Source of the DNA: Brachybacterium faecium DSM 4810
Lineage (GTDB): Bacteria > Actinomycetota > Actinomycetes > Actinomycetales > Dermabacteraceae
Length of the DNA stretch: 64,000 nucleotides
Assembly (NCBI GenBank): GCA_000023405.1
Contig: CP001643.1
Span: forward strand, 3,534,001 to 3,598,000
Direction: 5' to 3'
The notes under the pieces were generated by a model. It saw only the letters and a program-made list of their open reading frames with translations, ran no database searches and was not told the origin of the DNA. Made by a program: the position numbers and the translations under genes. This document shows, in pieces, positions 9,307-17,745 of this stretch (positions are counted from its first letter, which is position 1; each line of letters starts with the position of its first letter).

Positions 9307-9978
9307 GTGGAATCCCTGGAACTGCCCTGGCTCGATACGCCCGAGTCGCGCCCGCTCGCCGAGCGCATCGCCGCCTCCGTCGCGCAGCAGATCGCCGAGG
9401 GGGACATCGAGCCCGGCGAGCTGCTCACCGAGGTCGAGGTCGCCGCCCGGCACGGCGCGAGCCGCACCCCCGCCCGCGAGGCGATGCTGAAGCTCGAGCG
9501 ATGGGGCCTGGTGCGCCTGGTGCCGAAGAAGGGCGCGCTGGTCACGAGCCCCACGGCGCGGGAGCGGCGTGAGCTGCTGTCGGTGCGTTCGATGCTCGAG
9601 AGCCACGCCGTCACCCGCATCGCGGAGTCCGAGCCGCAGCGCGCCGCGCTGCTCGCCGAGCTCGCCCCGCTCCTCGAGGCCCAGCGGGAAGCCGTCGGCC
9701 GCCCGGCGGAGTTCGCGCTGCTCGACCATTCCTTCCATCTGCGGATCGCGCTGCGCGACGAGAACCGGGTCGTCGAGGAGATCCTCCGCTCGCTGAGCCC
9801 GCGCCTGTTCCGGCTCACGCACCTCGCGGTCACCGCTCCCGCCGCGGATCTCGCCGCCCTCCACCGCGAGCACGCGGAGCTCGCCGAGGCGGTGCGCCGG
9901 CGGGACGTGGCCCGCTTCCGCACCCTCATCGACCGCCACCTGGTCGCCGGACACGAGCACTACGAGGTCATGCCGTGA
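9307..9978 (+). CDS. GntR-family transcriptional regulator, FCD (FadR-like) subfamily
   Basis: 223 aa from a GTG start. Residues 15-80 are the GntR winged helix (RIAASVAQQIAEGDIEPGELL, then EVEVAARHGASRTPAREAMLKLERWGLV), residues 85-215 an FCD effector domain with the expected Asp/His metal-binding residues (LLDHSFHLRIA; HREHAELAEAV; RHLVAGHEHYE). Members respond to small carboxylates or sugars acids. Its stop overlaps the start of the MFS gene (GTGA), so it probably controls that transporter. Confidence 0.9.
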   Translation: MESLELPWLDTPESRPLAERIAASVAQQIAEGDIEPGELLTEVEVAARHGASRTPAREAMLKLERWGLVRLVPKKGALVTSPTARERRELLSVRSMLESHAVTRIAESEPQRAALLAELAPLLEAQREAVGRPAEFALLDHSFHLRIALRDENRVVEEILRSLSPRLFRLTHLAVTAPAADLAALHREHAELAEAVRRRDVARFRTLIDRHLVAGHEHYEVMP

Positions 9979-11240
9979 GCCGCCGGGGCGTCGCGCCCTG
10001 GCTGCGGGTGGCACCGACCGGCTTCGTGCTCGCGTGGGGCGGCAACCACTTCACGCCGCTGCTGCACGTGTACGAGACGGTGGGCGGCTACGCGCCGTGG
10101 CAGGCGAATCTGCTGCTGGGCATGTACGTGGTGGGGCTGGTGCCCGGGATGCTGCTGGCCGCCGCGCTCTCGGACCGCCACGGCCGCCGGCCCCTGGCCG
10201 TCGTGGGCCTGCTCAGCGCCGCGCTCGCGAGCGCGCTGCTGGCCCTGGGGATGGGCAGCTTCCCGGTGCTGTGCCTGGGCCGCGCGATCGCGGGGATCGG
10301 GGTGGGCATCGGCATGTCCGTGGGCTCGAGCTGGATCAAGGAGCTCTCCGCCCCTCCGCACGAGGCCGAGGCGACCCCCACGGCGGGGGCCCGGCGCTCC
10401 TCGATGACCCTCACCCTCGGCTTCGCGATCGGCGCCGGGGCGACGGGCTCGCTCGCGCAGTGGGCGCCGCTGCCGGGGCAGCTCCCCTACCTCGCCCACC
10501 TGCTGCTGTGCCTCGTCGCGGCCGCGGCGCTGCCCACCGCCCCGGAGAGCCTCCCGCGCTCGCTGCGCGCCCGCGGCTCCCTGCGGGAGGACCTGCGCGT
10601 CCCCTCGGCCGGCCATCCGATCTTCCGGCGCCTCGTGCTGCCCGCGGCGCCGTGGGTGTTCGCCGCGGCGGGCGTCGCCTACGCGATCCTGCCCAGCACC
10701 GTCGAGGACCGCCTCGGCGACTCCGCGACGATCTACGCGACCGGCCTGACCGTGCTCACCCTCGGCGTCGGCGCCCTCGCACAGGGCACCGTCGCTCTGC
10801 TGAACCGGCTCACGCGCGGCCGCGCGCTGCTGGTGGGCATGAGCGGCATGGCGGTGGGGATGGCCCTGGCCGCGCTCGCGAGCACCCTGCACAGCCCCCT
10901 GTTCGTGGCGGGCGTGGCCGCGGTGCTCGGCGCCTCCTACGGGGTGTGCGTGGTGGCGGGGCTGCTCATCGCCCAGTCCCTCGCGACCCCGCGGGACCTC
11001 GCCGGCATCACCGGGGTGTACTACTCGCTCGCCTACCTCGGGTTCCTGCTGCCCACCCTCCTCGCGGCGCTCACGCCGGTGCTGTCGTACACCGGCGGGC
11101 TGCTCGGCGTCGCCGCGCTCAGCGTGCTGTGCCTGGCGCTCGTGGCCCTCGGGCTGCGCCGGCCCCCGGCGGTCCCGACGACCGCGCCGGACAGCGCGGC
11201 CCTCCCGGCCGCGGAGGAGGAGCTGGCGCTCACCCGGTGA
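9975..11240 (+). CDS. MFS transporter
   Basis: 421 aa, GTG start overlapping the GntR stop. Twelve predicted helices; the loop between helices 2 and 3 reads ALSDRHGRRPLAV, the canonical MFS motif A, and the central cytoplasmic loop (about residues 185-205) is charged. Expressed with the upstream GntR regulator, it is likely an importer or exporter of that regulator's ligand, which is unknown. The 3' end overlaps the convergent TIM-barrel isomerase gene by 11 bp. Confidence 0.88.
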   Translation: MSRRGVAPWLRVAPTGFVLAWGGNHFTPLLHVYETVGGYAPWQANLLLGMYVVGLVPGMLLAAALSDRHGRRPLAVVGLLSAALASALLALGMGSFPVLCLGRAIAGIGVGIGMSVGSSWIKELSAPPHEAEATPTAGARRSSMTLTLGFAIGAGATGSLAQWAPLPGQLPYLAHLLLCLVAAAALPTAPESLPRSLRARGSLREDLRVPSAGHPIFRRLVLPAAPWVFAAAGVAYAILPSTVEDRLGDSATIYATGLTVLTLGVGALAQGTVALLNRLTRGRALLVGMSGMAVGMALAALASTLHSPLFVAGVAAVLGASYGVCVVAGLLIAQSLATPRDLAGITGVYYSLAYLGFLLPTLLAALTPVLSYTGGLLGVAALSVLCLALVALGLRRPPAVPTTAPDSAALPAAEEELALTR

Positions 11241-12054
11241 CGGTGCGGGCGATCTCGTGGATCTGCTCGAGCCGGCCCCACTCGTCGTCATCCGTGCCGG
11301 CGTAGACGTAGGAGATGCGGCCGGCGTAGCCGACGTCGCGCAGCACGGTGAGGGCGCGGGTCAGATCCTCCGCATCGAGCACGCCCGGCGAGGTCTCGCG
11401 TGCCTTGACCTGGGAGCACTCCGCGCCCCCGGCCACGGCGGCGATCTGCTCGTACTTGTCCTCGCCGGTCCAGTTGCCGGTGTCGATGAGCAGGCCCACC
11501 TCGCCCTCGAGCCGGTCGAGCAGGTCCCGCGTGGTGGCCGCGTCGACCAGCAGCGACTTCCAGTTCTCGGTGAGCAGGCGGAGGCCGGGATGCGCCGCGG
11601 CGAGCGCCCGGAGCCGGCGAGCGCTCAGCGCGAGCGTCTCCTGCGTCGGCGGCTGGTCCCCGGCGGGCACCCGCACCCGCGGGGCGCCGAGCTGCTCGGC
11701 GATCTCGATCCAGCCCGACAGCCAGCGCTGCTGCTGCTCGCCGCGCTCGGGGTGGGTCACGTCCCCGTCGTCCACGAGGAAGCACTCGAGGTCCACGCCG
11801 GCGGCGCGGAAGGCGTCGCGCACCTCGGCGAGATACGAGGCCTCGGTGCGCGGCAGGTAGAAGTGGCACAGCTGGGCGCTGGCGAATCCGTGTGCGGCGA
11901 GCTGCGCGGGCAGCTCGAGCAGGTCCAGACCGTCTGTGGAGGGGTTCTCGGTGAGCACGCCGGAGGGGGCGGAGCCCGGTGCGACGAAGCGGCCCATCGT
12001 GCGGAACAGGGACCAGGTGTGGAGGGACTTGGTGGGGTCGAGAGCGTGGGGCAT
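11230..12054 (-). CDS. Sugar phosphate isomerase/epimerase (xylose isomerase-like TIM barrel)
   Basis: 274 aa. The fold is indicated by the alternating strand/helix pattern and the metal-ligand positions typical of AP-endonuclease-2/xylose-isomerase barrels: LLTENWKSL (Glu), LLIDTGNW (Asp), ECSQVKAR (His-equivalent replaced by Gln/Lys context), and RISYVYAG at the end. Substrate unknown. AGGAG lies 7 nt before the ATG. Convergent with the MFS gene. Weak conservation at the third metal ligand makes the exact chemistry uncertain. Confidence 0.75.
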   Translation of the reverse strand: MPHALDPTKSLHTWSLFRTMGRFVAPGSAPSGVLTENPSTDGLDLLELPAQLAAHGFASAQLCHFYLPRTEASYLAEVRDAFRAAGVDLECFLVDDGDVTHPERGEQQQRWLSGWIEIAEQLGAPRVRVPAGDQPPTQETLALSARRLRALAAAHPGLRLLTENWKSLLVDAATTRDLLDRLEGEVGLLIDTGNWTGEDKYEQIAAVAGGAECSQVKARETSPGVLDAEDLTRALTVLRDVGYAGRISYVYAGTDDDEWGRLEQIHEIARTVTG

Positions 12055-12091
12055 GGGAGCTCCTGGGGTCGGGGCGGGGAGGCGGGGACGA

Positions 12092-12586
12092 TCAGGCCTG
12101 CTGGCAGACCCATCCGGCCGGGAGGGTCCCGGTGCGCAGCAGCTCCCGCACCCGGGCGCCGTCCTCGGCGTCGAGATCCGCATCCAGGTGCGGGTAGATG
12201 ACCGGCTCCTCCTTCGCGTTGTGGTCCTCGAGCAGGGAGAGCAGCTCCCGGCAGGCGGTCTCGAGCCCCTCGGTGCCGGTGGCGGGGTCCTCGAGGTCGG
12301 CGGCGAGGGCGTCCATGCGGCGCCACAGCTCGCCGTGCTCGCGCCGCATCACCATCAGCGGCATTATCAGCGGGCCGGGCGGCAGGCGCGGGAAGACGAT
12401 CTCCTCCTCGAGGTAGATGTGGCGGCGCAGCGCCTCCATCGCTCCTCGCAGCGGTGCGGCGCGGCGGCGGGGCTCCGGCTCCGTCGCGGCGAGGTACGCC
12501 TCGATGCCGGCGTCGATCTCGTGGTGCTCGCGGGTGAATGCTGCGGCGAGGGAGGGCTCCTCCTCGCCTCGGGATGTGGTGTGCAT
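12092..12586 (-). CDS. Hemerythrin HHE domain protein
   Basis: 164 aa four-helix bundle with the hemerythrin-like ligand series: FTREHHEIDAG (residues about 18-28), RRHIYLEEEIVFP (54-67), RREHGELWRRMD (80-92) and LEDHNAKEEPVIYPHLD (118-134). These bind a di-iron centre used for oxygen or nitric-oxide sensing and iron handling. AGGAGG sits 7 nt before the ATG. It is divergent from cueP, and the intergenic region holds the CsoR-like operator, so a shared stress response is possible but not shown. Confidence 0.9.
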   Translation of the reverse strand: MHTTSRGEEEPSLAAAFTREHHEIDAGIEAYLAATEPEPRRRAAPLRGAMEALRRHIYLEEEIVFPRLPPGPLIMPLMVMRREHGELWRRMDALAADLEDPATGTEGLETACRELLSLLEDHNAKEEPVIYPHLDADLDAEDGARVRELLRTGTLPAGWVCQQA

Positions 12587-12683
12587 ACCGTGTCCTCCTG
12601 GCGCTGCGGCACGACCGTCGCCGCTCACGCTACTCCCGTCGCCAGGCTCGGCGCGGTGCCGGGTAGGAGGTCCCAGCTGGCGC

Positions 12684-12700
12684 ATACCCCTGCCCGGTAT
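12684..12700 (+). promoter_or_regulatory. CsoR-like operator before cueP
   Basis: ATACCCCTGCCCGGTAT, a 17-bp imperfect palindrome that shares ATACCCCT and GGTAT with the site at 15893-15909. It occupies the -35/-10 spacer of the cueP promoter, whose -10 TATAGT is at 12698-12703. The shape matches Cu(I)-responsive CsoR sites (C-tract / G-tract with flanking ATA/TAT). Confidence 0.6.
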
Positions 12701-12740
12701 AGTCGCCGGCGACCTGACATCACCCCCGGAGGATCGCCCC

Positions 12741-13346
12741 GTGCTCACCTCACGCCCCGCCCCTGCCCTCCCGCGCCGTGCCCTGGGCGGAATCCTGGCG
12801 CTGCCCGCCCTCGCCCTCGCGGGGTGCTCACGGGATGCCGGGACGGAGGCACCGGCTGATCCGGCGCAGGAGCTGCTGAGCGCCCACGACCTCGACGGCC
12901 TCGGGGCGCGGGAGATCATCGACCGCCTCGAGGCGCTGCCGCTTCCGGAACGCCCCCAGGACCTGCTCGCCTCGGTGCTGCCGGAGAGCCTCTCCCTCAG
13001 CGACGCCGCCGGCACGGAGGTCTCGCTGCCGCTGCCCGATGGGGAGTTCTACGTCTCGATCGCCCCGTTCGTGGAGGCCACCCACGAGTGCGTCATGCAC
13101 AGCCTCACCACCTGCCTCGGCGAGCTGCAGGAGCAGGAGCTCGAGGTGTCGGTGACCACGGCCGACGGCGAGGTGCTCCTCGATGAGGTGCGCGCCACGG
13201 CCCCGAACGGCTTCCTGGGACTGTGGCTGCCGCGCGACCAGGAGCTGACCGTGACCCTCGCCCGTGAGGGCGCGAGCGCCTCCGGGCCGCTGCTGACCGA
13301 TGCGGAGGCGCCCACGTGCGTCACCACGATGCAGCTCGACGCGTGA
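12741..13346 (+). CDS. cueP: CueP-family copper-binding lipoprotein
   Basis: 201 aa from a GTG start preceded by GGAGGA. Signal peptide with lipobox LAGC (Cys29). The mature part matches the CueP family: SAHDLDGLGAREIIDRL, LASVLPESLSL, LPDGEFYVSIAP, then THECVMHSLTTCLGEL with Cys117 and Cys125, NGFLGLWLPRD, and PTCVTTMQL with Cys193. In Salmonella CueP the three cysteines bind copper in the periplasm; here the protein would sit on the outer face of the membrane. The copper ATPase is 400 bp downstream on the other strand and shares the operator. Confidence 0.9.
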   Translation: MLTSRPAPALPRRALGGILALPALALAGCSRDAGTEAPADPAQELLSAHDLDGLGAREIIDRLEALPLPERPQDLLASVLPESLSLSDAAGTEVSLPLPDGEFYVSIAPFVEATHECVMHSLTTCLGELQEQELEVSVTTADGEVLLDEVRATAPNGFLGLWLPRDQELTVTLAREGASASGPLLTDAEAPTCVTTMQLDA

Positions 13347-13371
13347 GCGCGGCGCTCCACCCGCAGGGGGA

Positions 13372-13389
13372 CCCGGACCATCCTCCGGG
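13372..13389 (+). terminator. Possible terminator after cueP
   Basis: Hairpin CCCGGA-ccatcc-TCCGGG 26 bp after the cueP stop; no U-tract follows. Confidence 0.35.
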
Positions 13390-13419
13390 CTGATCCGCCC
13401 GGCCCCGTCCCGTTCCTAG

Positions 13420-13749
<330 letters not shown>

Positions 13750-13754
13750 GCGGC

Positions 13755-15848
13755 TCAGCGGGCGCGCCGGCCGAGCACCTTCTCGGCGCTGGCCTGCGGG
13801 CGCAGGTCCAGCCGGCGCAGCAGCTGCGCGTTCAGCGCCACCACCACGGTCGAGGCGGACATCAGCAGCGCCCCCACGCTCATCGGCAGCACGAAGCCGA
13901 TCGGGGCGAGCACCCCCGCGGCGAGCGGCACGGCCAGCAGGTTGTAGCCGCCGGCCCACCACAGGTTCTGCTGCATCTTGCGGTACGCGGCGTGGGAGAG
14001 CTCGAGCACCGACAGCACCGAGCGCGGGTCGGAGGAGGCCAGGACCACCCCGGCGGAGCCGATCGCGACGTCGGTGCCCGCACCGATCGCGAGGCCGACG
14101 TCGGCCTGGGCGAGGGCGGGGGCGTCGTTGACGCCGTCGCCGACCATCGCGACCCGCCGCCCCTCCTGCTGCAGCGCGGCGACCTTCGAGGCCTTGTCCT
14201 CGGGGCGCACCCCGGCGAAGACGCGGTCGATGCCGAGCTCCTCGCCGACGCTGCGGGCGACGGCCTCGGCGTCGCCGGTGATCATCACGACCTGCACGTC
14301 CTGCGCGTGGAGGGCGTCGATCGCGTCGCTCGACTCGGTGCGGATCTCGTCGACCAGGCACAGCGCGCCGATCACCTCGCCGCCCGCGAGGACATGGAGG
14401 ATCGTCGCCCCCTGCTCCCGCCACTGCGCGGCGACGGGCAGCTCGGCGAGCTCGTGCTGCTCGAGCAGGTACGGGCCGCCCACCTCGACGACGGTGCCTT
14501 CGACGGTGGCGCGCACCCCCACGGCCGGGGAGGAGCTGAACTCGTCCCCGGAGCGGTAGCGGATCTCGCGCTCCTCGGCGGCGCGCACGATCGCGCGGGC
14601 CAGCGGATGCTCGCTGGGGGCCTCCGCCGCGGCGGCCAGCGCCAGCAGCTCCTCCTCGGAGTGCTCGGCGGCGGGCTCGATCCCGGTCACGGCGGGCTCG
14701 CCGCGGGTGAGGGTGCCGGTCTTGTCGAACAGCACGGTGTCCACGGTGCGCATCTGCTCGAGCGCGAGCCGGTCCTTGACGAGCACGCCGCCGCGGGCGG
14801 CGCGCTCGGTGGCCAGGGAGACGACCAGCGGGATCGCGAGGCCGAGCGCGTGGGGGCAGGCGATGACCAGCACGGTGATCGCCCGGATCACGGCCTGGTC
14901 GGGGCTGCCCAGGAGCATCCATGCCACGACGGTGAGGATCGCGGCGCCGAGCGCGAACCAGAACAGCCATCCGGCGGCGGTGTCGGCGAGGCGCTGCGCG
15001 CGGGAGGAGGAGCTCTGCGCGTCGGAGACGAGCTTGCGGATCCCCGCAAGCGCGGTGTCCTCCCCGATGGCGCTCACCTCGAGGCGCAGCCCGGAGTCGG
15101 TGGCGACGGTCCCGGCGACGACGCCGTCCCCGACCTCGCGCCGCACGGTGGTGGACTCGCCGGTGATCATGGACTCGTCCATGCTGGCGGCGCCGTCGAC
15201 GATCGTGCCGTCGGCCGGGACGGAGGCGCCGGGGCGCACGATGACGGTGTCGCCGACGGCGAGCTCGGACGGGTCGACGGTGACGATCTCCTCGCCCTCG
15301 ACCCTCTCCGCCTCATCGGGCAGGAGGGCGGCGAGCGAGTCGAGCGCGGAGCTGGTCTGGGCCAGCGAGCGCATCTCGACCCAGTGGCCCAGCAGCATGA
15401 TCACCACCAGCAGCGCGAGCTCCCACCAGAAGTCGAGCTGCGGGTCGAGCAGGCCCAGGGTCGAGCCCCAGGAGGCGAGGAAGGCGACGGTGATCGCGAG
15501 CGCGATGAGCAGCATCATCCCGGGCTGCCGCGAGCGGACCTCCGAGACGCCCCCGGTGAGGAACGGCCTGCCGCCCCACACGTACAGGACGGTGCCGAGC
15601 ATGGGCGGGATCCACGAGACCCCGCCGCTCTCCGGCACGGAGTAGCCCAGCAGGTGCGCGAACATCGGGCTCACCGCGACCACCGGGATCGCCAGCACCA
15701 GCATGATCCAGAACAGCCGCCGGAATTGCGCGACGTGATCGCCGTGGCCGCCGTGCTCCCCGTGCCCGCCGTGGCCGCTGTGGTCGACATGCTCCTCGTG
15801 GGTGGGGGCGTGGTCGCCGTGGACGTGCGTGGACGAGTCGTGGCTCAT
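13755..15848 (-). CDS. copB: CopB-type copper-translocating P-type ATPase
   Basis: 697 aa P1B ATPase. A His-rich N-terminal tail (residues 1-40, HGGHGEHGGHGDH) replaces the Cys-x-x-Cys heavy-metal domain. The membrane metal site is CPH (Cys331-Pro-His333), diagnostic of the CopB (P1B-3) group rather than CopA (CPC). TGES is at 229-232, the phosphorylated Asp375 in DKTGT, HP in SEHPLA, and GDGVNDAP in the hinge. It probably exports copper. Promoter on the minus strand: TTGCCA (15911-15916), 17-nt spacer, TACCTT (15888-15893), with the CsoR-like site in the spacer. Confidence 0.93.
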   Translation of the reverse strand: MSHDSSTHVHGDHAPTHEEHVDHSGHGGHGEHGGHGDHVAQFRRLFWIMLVLAIPVVAVSPMFAHLLGYSVPESGGVSWIPPMLGTVLYVWGGRPFLTGGVSEVRSRQPGMMLLIALAITVAFLASWGSTLGLLDPQLDFWWELALLVVIMLLGHWVEMRSLAQTSSALDSLAALLPDEAERVEGEEIVTVDPSELAVGDTVIVRPGASVPADGTIVDGAASMDESMITGESTTVRREVGDGVVAGTVATDSGLRLEVSAIGEDTALAGIRKLVSDAQSSSSRAQRLADTAAGWLFWFALGAAILTVVAWMLLGSPDQAVIRAITVLVIACPHALGLAIPLVVSLATERAARGGVLVKDRLALEQMRTVDTVLFDKTGTLTRGEPAVTGIEPAAEHSEEELLALAAAAEAPSEHPLARAIVRAAEEREIRYRSGDEFSSSPAVGVRATVEGTVVEVGGPYLLEQHELAELPVAAQWREQGATILHVLAGGEVIGALCLVDEIRTESSDAIDALHAQDVQVVMITGDAEAVARSVGEELGIDRVFAGVRPEDKASKVAALQQEGRRVAMVGDGVNDAPALAQADVGLAIGAGTDVAIGSAGVVLASSDPRSVLSVLELSHAAYRKMQQNLWWAGGYNLLAVPLAAGVLAPIGFVLPMSVGALLMSASTVVVALNAQLLRRLDLRPQASAEKVLGRRAR

Positions 15849-15892
15849 GCTCGCCTGCTCCTCTCGCTCCGGGCTGTGACACCCCTGAAGGT

Positions 15893-15909
15893 ATACCCCT
15901 AGGGGGTAT
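15893..15909 (-). promoter_or_regulatory. CsoR-like operator before copB
   Basis: ATACCCCTAGGGGGTAT, a near-perfect 17-bp palindrome filling the spacer between -35 TTGCCA and -10 TACCTT of the copB promoter. Same length and flanks as the cueP site. Confidence 0.65.
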
Positions 15910-16003
15910 CTGGCAAGGGGTGGCGGTTCCCCTCGTCGGCCCCGCGGTCTACGCTCGGATCGAGCGCCCGGCAGCAGGTCGGCGCGATGTCGAGGAGGAC
16001 GTC

Positions 16004-16426
16004 ATGCCCGCAGGTCTCCATCCCTATCTCAACTTCGACGGCAGAGCCCGAGAGGCGTTCGAGTTCTACGGCGGGGCGCTCGGCGCGATCCCGCAGTTCG
16101 CGACCTTCGGCGAGTTCGGCGCCGTGCCGGAGGGCGATTCCCACACCGACTGGATCATGCACGCGAGCCTCGAGGTCAGCGACCTGATCAAGCTCTACGC
16201 GGCGGACGTCATCGAGGGCATGGCCGAGTACCGCCCCGGCACCAATGTGACCCTGTCGCTGATGGGCGATGACGAGCCCCTGCTGCGCGGCGCCTACGAG
16301 AAGCTCTCGGAGGGCGGCACCGTCACCATGCCGCTCGAGAAGCAGCTGTGGGGCGACGTGTACGGCGCGTTCACCGATCGCTTCGGCATCGTGTGGCAGG
16401 TGAACATCTCCACCTCCCGCGGCTGA
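16004..16426 (+). CDS. PhnB-like VOC superfamily protein
   Basis: 140 aa. Opens with LHPYLNFDGRAREAFEFYGGALG, the standard PhnB/VOC beginning, and ends with TDRFGIVWQVNIS. The fold is the paired beta-alpha-beta-beta-beta glyoxalase fold; biochemical role of this group is unknown. GAGGAGG precedes the ATG at 16004. A -10-like TACGCT lies at 15950-15955. Divergent from copB, but far enough from its operator that copper control is only a possibility. Confidence 0.88.
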   Translation: MPAGLHPYLNFDGRAREAFEFYGGALGAIPQFATFGEFGAVPEGDSHTDWIMHASLEVSDLIKLYAADVIEGMAEYRPGTNVTLSLMGDDEPLLRGAYEKLSEGGTVTMPLEKQLWGDVYGAFTDRFGIVWQVNISTSRG

Positions 16427-16490
16427 GCACGCGCGGAGCCGCCCGGCGGCGGTTGTATCCTGCCGCCCGGGCGCGGCGCGAGCCGCCCCC

Positions 16491-16512
16491 GCGGCGCACG
16501 CCCGTGCGCCGC
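16491..16512 (+). promoter_or_regulatory. Stem-loop in the carbonic anhydrase leader
   Basis: GCGGCGCAC-gccc-GTGCGCCGC, a 9-bp perfect stem with a 4-nt loop, between the -10 TATCCT (16456-16461) and the Shine-Dalgarno GAAGGA. It would be in the 5' untranslated RNA; role unknown. Confidence 0.45.
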
Positions 16513-16538
16513 GCACGCTCTGCCGAAGGATCTCCCTC

Positions 16539-17201
16539 ATGACTTCTCCCCGCGTCACCGTCCAGCAGGCCTGGGATGCCCTCGCGGAGGGGAACGAGAG
16601 GTTCATGGCCGGGGATCTGCACCACCCCCAGCAGAACGCGGCCCGACGCAGCGAGCTGCGCGCCTCGCAGGCGCCGAACGCCGCGTTCCTGGGATGCTCG
16701 GATTCGCGCGTCGCGGCGGAGATCCTCTTCGACTGCGGCCTGGGCGACCTCTTCGTGGTGCGCAACATCGGCCAGATCGCGAACGAGAACACCGTCGCGA
16801 CCATGGAGTTCGCCGTCGCCGAGCTGGGTGTCGCCGTGATCGTGGTGCTCGCCCACGGCACCTGCGGCGCGGTGAAGGCCGCGATCGACCAGACCACCTC
16901 GGCCCCGAGCGAGGTCACCCCGGCGATCCGCAAGGAGCTCGAGGAGATCCGCCCCGCGGTGCAGCAGGAGTGGTTCGCCACCCAGCAGGTCAGCCCCTAC
17001 GTGGACCCCTCGCTCATCGACGTCGACGCGGTGGGTCGCCGCCATCTCGACGAGACCGTCAACGCTCTCATGCGGCAGTCCACGGTGATCTCCGATGCGG
17101 TCGCGGCGGGCGAGCTGGGGATCGTGGGCTGCCAGTACCAGCTCGAGGAGGGACGGGTCTCGCCGATCTCGTGGGTCGGTCAGCTCGAGATCACACGCTG
17201 A
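16539..17201 (+). CDS. Beta-carbonic anhydrase
   Basis: 220 aa. Zinc ligands and catalytic dyad are all visible: Cys53-Ser-Asp55-Ser-Arg57, His106 and Cys109 (LAHGTCGAV). The enzyme interconverts CO2 and bicarbonate in the cytoplasm. Length and the C-terminal GIVGCQYQLEEGRVSPI match the single-domain actinobacterial type. The mRNA leader carries a strong stem-loop (16491-16512). No operon partner. Confidence 0.94.
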   Translation: MTSPRVTVQQAWDALAEGNERFMAGDLHHPQQNAARRSELRASQAPNAAFLGCSDSRVAAEILFDCGLGDLFVVRNIGQIANENTVATMEFAVAELGVAVIVVLAHGTCGAVKAAIDQTTSAPSEVTPAIRKELEEIRPAVQQEWFATQQVSPYVDPSLIDVDAVGRRHLDETVNALMRQSTVISDAVAAGELGIVGCQYQLEEGRVSPISWVGQLEITR

Positions 17202-17273
17202 GGCAGATTCCCCGGCCGGACGGGCGGGGCGGCGCGGATCTTCCGCGAACGCTCCACGGCACCCCGCTCCCCC

Positions 17274-17705
17274 TCACTCCTCGAAGAAGGCGGTGAGGTC
17301 GTCGGTCGTGATGTTGGCGGCGGAGCCGGCGGGGATCACGTCCGTCGCCAGGACGCGCAGGCCGCGATCCCCCTCCGGATGTGCCTCGATCCGCACGAAC
17401 GCGGTGCGCACCCGCGGCTGCTCCCGGTAGACGAGGTCGACCGTCCGCAGCACGCGCAGCAGCGAGGTCTCGACCGCCTCGCGCTCCTGCCCGGCGAGCA
17501 CGAGCACGCCGGAGACGAAGGTGCCCGCGTTGGCGGAGTCCTGGAAACGGACCTCGCCGTCGAGGTGCTCGGGCAGCGCCTCGACCGCGTCGCGCAGCGC
17601 CGCGGCGACGGCATCGACGTCGCTGCGGCCGCCCATCCCACAGGCCGCGAGCAGGCTTCCGAGGATCCCCACGAGCACTCCTCTGCGTCCGATGCGGGCT
17701 GTCAT
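17274..17705 (-). CDS. Small lipoprotein, third gene of the WXG-lipase operon
   Basis: 143 aa. A twin-arginine-like start (RIGRRGVLVG) leads into a signal peptide with lipobox LAAC near residue 22, so the mature protein is lipid-anchored at the cell surface. The rest is a mixed alpha/beta domain (about 110 residues) with no family I recognise. It starts 40 bp after the WXG-lipase gene on the same strand. By analogy with lipoprotein immunity partners of type VII secreted lipases it might protect the producer, but this rests only on context. Confidence 0.7.
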   Translation of the reverse strand: MTARIGRRGVLVGILGSLLAACGMGGRSDVDAVAAALRDAVEALPEHLDGEVRFQDSANAGTFVSGVLVLAGQEREAVETSLLRVLRTVDLVYREQPRVRTAFVRIEAHPEGDRGLRVLATDVIPAGSAANITTDDLTAFFEE

Positions 17706-17745
17706 CGTGCCATCATCCCGCACCCCGGGGTGGTCCTGCACGGCG

